Position numbers and translations under genes: made by a program. From assembly GCA_963668245.2 (NCBI GenBank), contig OY764195.2:248001-312000 (forward strand): a DNA stretch of 64,000 nucleotides, in the 5' to 3' direction. Of the stretch, positions 60,792 through 64,000 are shown piece after piece. Within the stretch, counting starts at the first letter, position 1, and the number at the start of each line of letters is the position of its first letter. Below the pieces are notes generated by a model. It was not told the DNA's origin, did no database searches, and saw only the letters and a program-made list of their open reading frames with translations. This stretch comes from Anoxybacterium sp963668245. Its GTDB lineage: Bacteria > Bacillota > Clostridia > Peptostreptococcales > Anaerovoracaceae.

Positions 60792-61465
60792 TTTTCTCCT
60801 CCAGCAGCAGAACAGATCATTTGAGAAATCGTATTAATGATTTTATGTAAGTTGTCAATCATCTCTTCACACTGCTTTCCGCTTTCACTATTTCGATCAA
60901 GGAATTCCAGAATATCGAATTCCAACTCACGAAGAGAGCATCTTAAACGATGCATCTGTATGATTTCTTTCCCCTTGCTGAGTTGAATGTGGAACTCTGT
61001 GATTTCAAAACAATCGCCAAGATCTTGCGAAAAGTTTTCTTCTGTAATCCAGGTGCAGCTTTCACATGCCAATGGACTGCAAGGAACTCCACCTTCGAAA
61101 ATATTTTTAATATCGGCAAAGCTTTTCTTTAAGCTAATCACCTTTTGAGCCAACAAAATGTCTCTACCCAAAAGTTCTTCAGCAACAGTTAGAAACATGG
61201 CTTCTAGCGATTTAATCCTTCCAAATAATTTTCTATTACAGACATCTGGATTCACTGCATCTGGAGAAGAATAAATATCCTCCTTCTGCGCTTGCTTCGC
61301 CTCTTGTTTTTTTCTGGGATTCTCGGTGTCATACAAAGTAATCTGACGGTCTGATAGAAACTGTCGAGCGCCAGGTGTAATCCGGGTACCCGTTTCAACT
61401 TCATATTCGCTAAAAGTTTCTTTTCTGTACAGATCCCGCAAGTCTTCTTCGGTAATAAACTTCAT
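60773..61465 (-). CDS. EutT-like protein of uncertain activity
   Basis: 230-residue protein whose N-terminus (FITEEDLRDLYR, then GTRITPGARQFLSDRQITLYD) matches the start of EutT cobalamin adenosyltransferases and other BMC accessory proteins. A Cys cluster (VPCSPLACESC, about 128-138) could bind Fe or Zn like the EutT cysteine motif. The remaining helical region shows no obvious ATP-cobalamin signature. A corrinoid role would be odd in a glycyl-radical, B12-independent locus. It could be a repurposed scaffold or targeting protein. Confidence 0.65.
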   Translation of the reverse strand: MKFITEEDLRDLYRKETFSEYEVETGTRITPGARQFLSDRQITLYDTENPRKKQEAKQAQKEDIYSSPDAVNPDVCNRKLFGRIKSLEAMFLTVAEELLGRDILLAQKVISLKKSFADIKNIFEGGVPCSPLACESCTWITEENFSQDLGDCFEITEFHIQLSKGKEIIQMHRLRCSLRELEFDILEFLDRNSESGKQCEEMIDNLHKIINTISQMICSAAGGEKCQRKN

Positions 61466-61484
61466 GTTGATCCCCCTTGCTCCT

Positions 61485-61967
61485 TTACAGTTCTAAATTA
61501 TTCTCATCCTTATTCGGATGTAACTCATTTTCATTTTGAAATAAATGCGCTTTCAGTGCGTCTATTCCCGTTTTATTTGGAATACTTACTTTGAAGTAAG
61601 GTTCTTTGATACCAAGATTTTTCAGCTTTTGTATCGCTGTATCTTCCTTGTCCTTGACCAAGTCTGTTTTGGTGATGACGCCAATCACCGGGCACCGAAA
61701 TGCTTTTGCAAATCCCGGAGAATACACGTCATGACGCCTTGACTGATCGACTAATATTAGAACATGTGATGCGTCCTGCGCCGCTGCAATTAAATGCTTG
61801 TACATCCACGAATTTTCTATATACGAACCAGGCACATCCATGGTTTTATCCTTGTAAATAATATTTTGCGTCTTTCTCAAAGGACCATCATAATCGTTGA
61901 TTGCATTGATCAATGACGTTTTTCCGCAACCTGTGGGTCCTATCACCATGATTCTTTTTTTTCTCAT
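61485..61967 (-). CDS. eutP: EutP/PduV small GTPase
   Basis: 160-residue Ras-like GTPase. P-loop is GPTGCGKTSLINAI, the G4 motif is TKTD, and the C-terminus has KVSIPNKTGIDALKAHL. EutP/PduV proteins associate with the compartment; acetate kinase activity has been reported for some EutP. It overlaps the upstream EutS-like gene by 4 bp. Confidence 0.9.
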   Translation of the reverse strand: MRKKRIMVIGPTGCGKTSLINAINDYDGPLRKTQNIIYKDKTMDVPGSYIENSWMYKHLIAAAQDASHVLILVDQSRRHDVYSPGFAKAFRCPVIGVITKTDLVKDKEDTAIQKLKNLGIKEPYFKVSIPNKTGIDALKAHLFQNENELHPNKDENNLEL

Positions 61968-62317
61968 GTTCTAGTAACCGGCATCGTTTCAAACCCAAGC
62001 ATGTTTTTTAGTGTGGTATTGACAGCTTGCAACGCCGTCTCGACACTCTGTACATCTCCTGTAATTACAACCGAGCCTGTAAAACGATCCAAAAATCCGA
62101 TTTCAACGTCAGCGGCTTTCGTTGCAACATCTGCAGCGATAATGGCAGTTTCATATGGTGATAATGTTAGAATCCCGATTGCGCCCTTGTCGTCTACTCC
62201 CAAGCATTCATATATATCATGCATTGGTGAGGCGATTACATGAGCCATAGTCACCTGTTTACCAGGGACAGACTCCTGTATGATTCTTTCTATTCCTTTT
62301 TCACTAAAAGCACTCAT
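61964..62317 (-). CDS. pduU: PduU/EutS circularly permuted BMC-H shell protein
   Basis: 117-residue permuted BMC-H protein. It matches PduU/EutS along its length: VPGKQVTMAHVIASP, GAIGILTLSPYETAIIAADVATKAA, and VEIGFLDRFTGSVVITGDVQSVE. The N-terminal strand forms a small beta-barrel over the pore in this family. It is the first shell gene after cutD. Confidence 0.93.
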   Translation of the reverse strand: MSAFSEKGIERIIQESVPGKQVTMAHVIASPMHDIYECLGVDDKGAIGILTLSPYETAIIAADVATKAADVEIGFLDRFTGSVVITGDVQSVETALQAVNTTLKNMLGFETMPVTRT

Positions 62318-62376
62318 GAGAATACCCTTTCCTTATGATTTCCATTTGAGTTTATGACGAATTAAAATCTATCTGA

Positions 62377-63336
62377 TTAGTGACTGAGCACCTGCGCTTG
62401 GATGTTTGCATCTTTGAACCATCCCTCAATTTTCTTCAATTCATCGCTGGATAATGTTGCATCCGGCATGTCATCAAGAGGATAATCCATTTCTATTTGT
62501 CTATATTTGCCTACACCAAACTTATGGTATGGTAGAATATCAACGCCTTTGAAATTCTTGCAATCTTTATATGGTTTTAAGAACTCTATCGTTCCTTTTA
62601 TTGCTTCTTCACTATCATTTAAACCTTTTAAAAGAGGCATTCTTACTTTGACGTTGTATCTTCTATGCATCAATTCATCGAAATTTTTCAAAATTTGATC
62701 ATTTCTAACTCCAGTTAACTCATAATGCTTTTCCGAATCGATATGCTTGATATCGAATAAAAATAGGTCTGTAAATTCTGCTATTTGAATCAATGCTTCT
62801 GTTTTTGCATAACCAGCAGTTTCTACAGCAGTATTGATTCCTTCTTGCTTACAAGTTTGCAGCAAACTTGCTACCGCATCAGGACTCATCAGAGGGTCTC
62901 CTCCCCCTACTGTAACTCCACCACCAGACATTTCATAAAATGTTCGGTCTTCTTCAATGGTCTCCATCATCTCAGAAATTGTCTTCATTTCACCTGATAT
63001 GGACAAAGCTTCTTTTGGACACACCTTTTCGCATGCTCTACAGCCGATGCATTCGATTTCTCTGTTCACTTTGTGGAGATTTGTCACAGGGTCTATGGAA
63101 TGAATTCCAACTGGACAAACTGGTACACAAGCCCCACAGCTAACACAGGAATCTTTTCTATACATGACTTGATATTTCTTTTCCAAATTTTCGGGATTTG
63201 AACACCATTTGCAGCGCAATGGACAGCCTTTAAAAAATACCAGCGTCCTAACTCCAGGACCATCATGCATATTATATTTTTGAACATTGGCGATTAACGC
63301 CTTTCTTTCAATTGTTCCTGATTTTGAATTGCTCAT
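62377..63336 (-). CDS. cutD: Glycyl-radical enzyme activase (choline TMA-lyase activating enzyme CutD)
   Basis: 319-residue radical SAM enzyme that installs the glycyl radical on CutC. The start has YNMHDGPGVRTLVFFKGCPL, then the cluster motif CKWC (CPLRCKWCSNPE). Two extra ferredoxin motifs follow (CVSCGACVPVCP, CIGCRACEKVCP). GGGVTVGGGDPL is the SAM-binding glycine region. Family members need a reduced ferredoxin or flavodoxin. It is 89 bp downstream of cutC. Confidence 0.92.
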   Translation of the reverse strand: MSNSKSGTIERKALIANVQKYNMHDGPGVRTLVFFKGCPLRCKWCSNPENLEKKYQVMYRKDSCVSCGACVPVCPVGIHSIDPVTNLHKVNREIECIGCRACEKVCPKEALSISGEMKTISEMMETIEEDRTFYEMSGGGVTVGGGDPLMSPDAVASLLQTCKQEGINTAVETAGYAKTEALIQIAEFTDLFLFDIKHIDSEKHYELTGVRNDQILKNFDELMHRRYNVKVRMPLLKGLNDSEEAIKGTIEFLKPYKDCKNFKGVDILPYHKFGVGKYRQIEMDYPLDDMPDATLSSDELKKIEGWFKDANIQAQVLSH

Positions 63337-63387
63337 ACTGCTTTATCTCCCGTATTTCGGATTAAATCCGATTATTCGACTTTTCCC

Positions 63388-63408
63388 AGAGGAGGGCAAG
63401 CCTCCTCT
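63388..63408 (-). terminator. Intercistronic hairpin between cutC and cutD
   Basis: Perfect 8-bp stem AGAGGAGG / CCTCCTCT with a 5-nt loop. There is no T-run on the minus strand, so it is probably an mRNA-stability or partial-attenuation element rather than a full terminator. Confidence 0.6.
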
Positions 63409-63425
63409 AAGTAAGTCTGTATCGA

Positions 63426-64000
63426 TTAAACTTGTGTTAACATAGTTCTGCTAATGATTTCATCCTGTACGTCTTTACATAATTCTACAAAGAATGCGCT
63501 GTATCCAGCTACACGTACAATTAGGTCACGATACTGTTCCGGATTGTTCTGTGCTTCTAGCAATGTATCGTTGTTTAAGTAGTTGAACTGCATTTCTCCG
63601 TTTCCAAATACGGATGCTGTTCTGAGCAATGTGATGATACCTTCTTCACCTTCTGGTGTATCCAGTAGACCAGCCATAATCTTAAAGTTGTGTACCTGTC
63701 CGATGTTCATGCTGTCGCACGCCATCTTGGATACGGATTTGATAATAGCTGTAGGCCCTTTGTAGTCGGCACCTTGAGTTGGGCTGATACCATCTGATAG
63801 TGGGAACCATGCATCTCTTCCGTTTGCAGATGCTCCAGTCAACTGACCAAATGGTGTATTGTTGGAGATGGAAAGGGTACCATGGCTGAGTACAGAATAC
63901 AACGTTTTATAGGTTCTGTGATCCTGCTCAGTGAAGTTGATGATGTCAGCTGCAATTAAATCTGCGTAGTCATCATCATTTCCGTATTTAGGCGCATTGA
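63426..64000 (-). CDS. cutC: Choline trimethylamine-lyase CutC (glycyl-radical enzyme), C-terminal part
   Basis: The last 190 or so residues of a pyruvate formate-lyase-like glycyl-radical enzyme are in the window; the gene continues beyond 64000. The radical-bearing glycine is in VRVAGYSAFFVELCKDVQDE near the C-terminus. The segments NAPKYGNDDDYAD and GRDAWFPLSDGISP are typical of large glycyl-radical lyases. The tail resembles choline TMA-lyases as I remember them. With CutD, CutF, CutO and PduL the choline assignment is likely, though a propanediol or other dehydratase cannot be excluded without the active site. Confidence 0.85.
   Translation of the reverse strand, partial: NAPKYGNDDDYADLIAADIINFTEQDHRTYKTLYSVLSHGTLSISNNTPFGQLTGASANGRDAWFPLSDGISPTQGADYKGPTAIIKSVSKMACDSMNIGQVHNFKIMAGLLDTPEGEEGIITLLRTASVFGNGEMQFNYLNNDTLLEAQNNPEQYRDLIVRVAGYSAFFVELCKDVQDEIISRTMLTQV

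Noticed and set aside
63426..64000. Pyruvate formate-lyase or diol dehydratase instead of choline lyase
   Set aside because: The C-terminal sequence, paired activase with two extra ferredoxin motifs, and BMC gene set fit a choline lyase better; kept as an alternative because the active site is outside the window.

Overview
The window looks like the chromosome of a low-GC, strictly anaerobic Firmicute of class Clostridia. The evidence is a trimeric [FeFe]-hydrogenase, a four-subunit 2-oxoacid:ferredoxin oxidoreductase, T-box and glycine-type leaders of Gram-positive style, AGGAGG ribosome sites with frequent TTG/GTG starts, and a glycyl-radical bacterial microcompartment (BMC). The placement is inferred from content only. 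I saw no tRNA, rRNA, CRISPR array, insertion sequence or prophage.

Region 1 (1-21.7 kb) is mostly central metabolism. It holds the end of a hydrogenase operon (NuoE-like, NuoF-like, HydA), malQ, a D-Ala-D-Ala carboxypeptidase with apgM, and divergent serC/serA sharing a symmetric promoter-palindrome. It continues with yihY, rph-rdgB, a DUF47 protein, a PfkB kinase, arginase, and aroF-tyrA preceded by a Tyr/Phe-rich leader peptide and attenuator. An EF-hand-like protein and a porCDAB operon close the region. The por operon lies behind a T-box whose specifier reads ATC (Ile), which suggests 2-oxobutyrate synthesis for isoleucine.

Region 2 (22-46 kb) is dense in signalling. It has a PAS-PAS-GGDEF-EAL-PilZ protein, a three-gene receiver operon (REC-histidine kinase, REC-unknown, REC-HDOD), a very large chemoreceptor with a cysteine-bearing PAS domain, and a short CheR. 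A saccharopine-dehydrogenase-like gene and an amino acid permease follow, behind a divergent tandem glycine-type riboswitch. Next come a Cache kinase/regulator pair and ppx-ppk1, then a complete siaABCD-type module (PP2C phosphatase, anti-sigma-like kinase, SiaC, diguanylate cyclase).

Region 3 (46-48.2 kb) is a YtrA-type GntR/ABC transporter operon with a clear operator over its own promoter.

Region 4 (48.3-64 kb) is a choline-utilisation (cut) BMC locus. Glycyl-radical choline lyase CutC (partial) and its activase CutD would release acetaldehyde. CutF would oxidise it to acetyl-CoA, PduL would make acetyl phosphate, and CutO would reduce acetaldehyde to ethanol. The shell comprises BMC-H proteins (one with a nucleic-acid-binding-like tail), two permuted BMC-H proteins, a PduT-like Fe-S trimer and an EutN pentamer. 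PduS, EutJ, EutP, EutQ-like and EutT-like accessory proteins are also present. A PocR-domain sensor kinase and AraC-type regulator sit between two near-identical inverted BMC-H genes, and a choline kinase-like gene lies next door.
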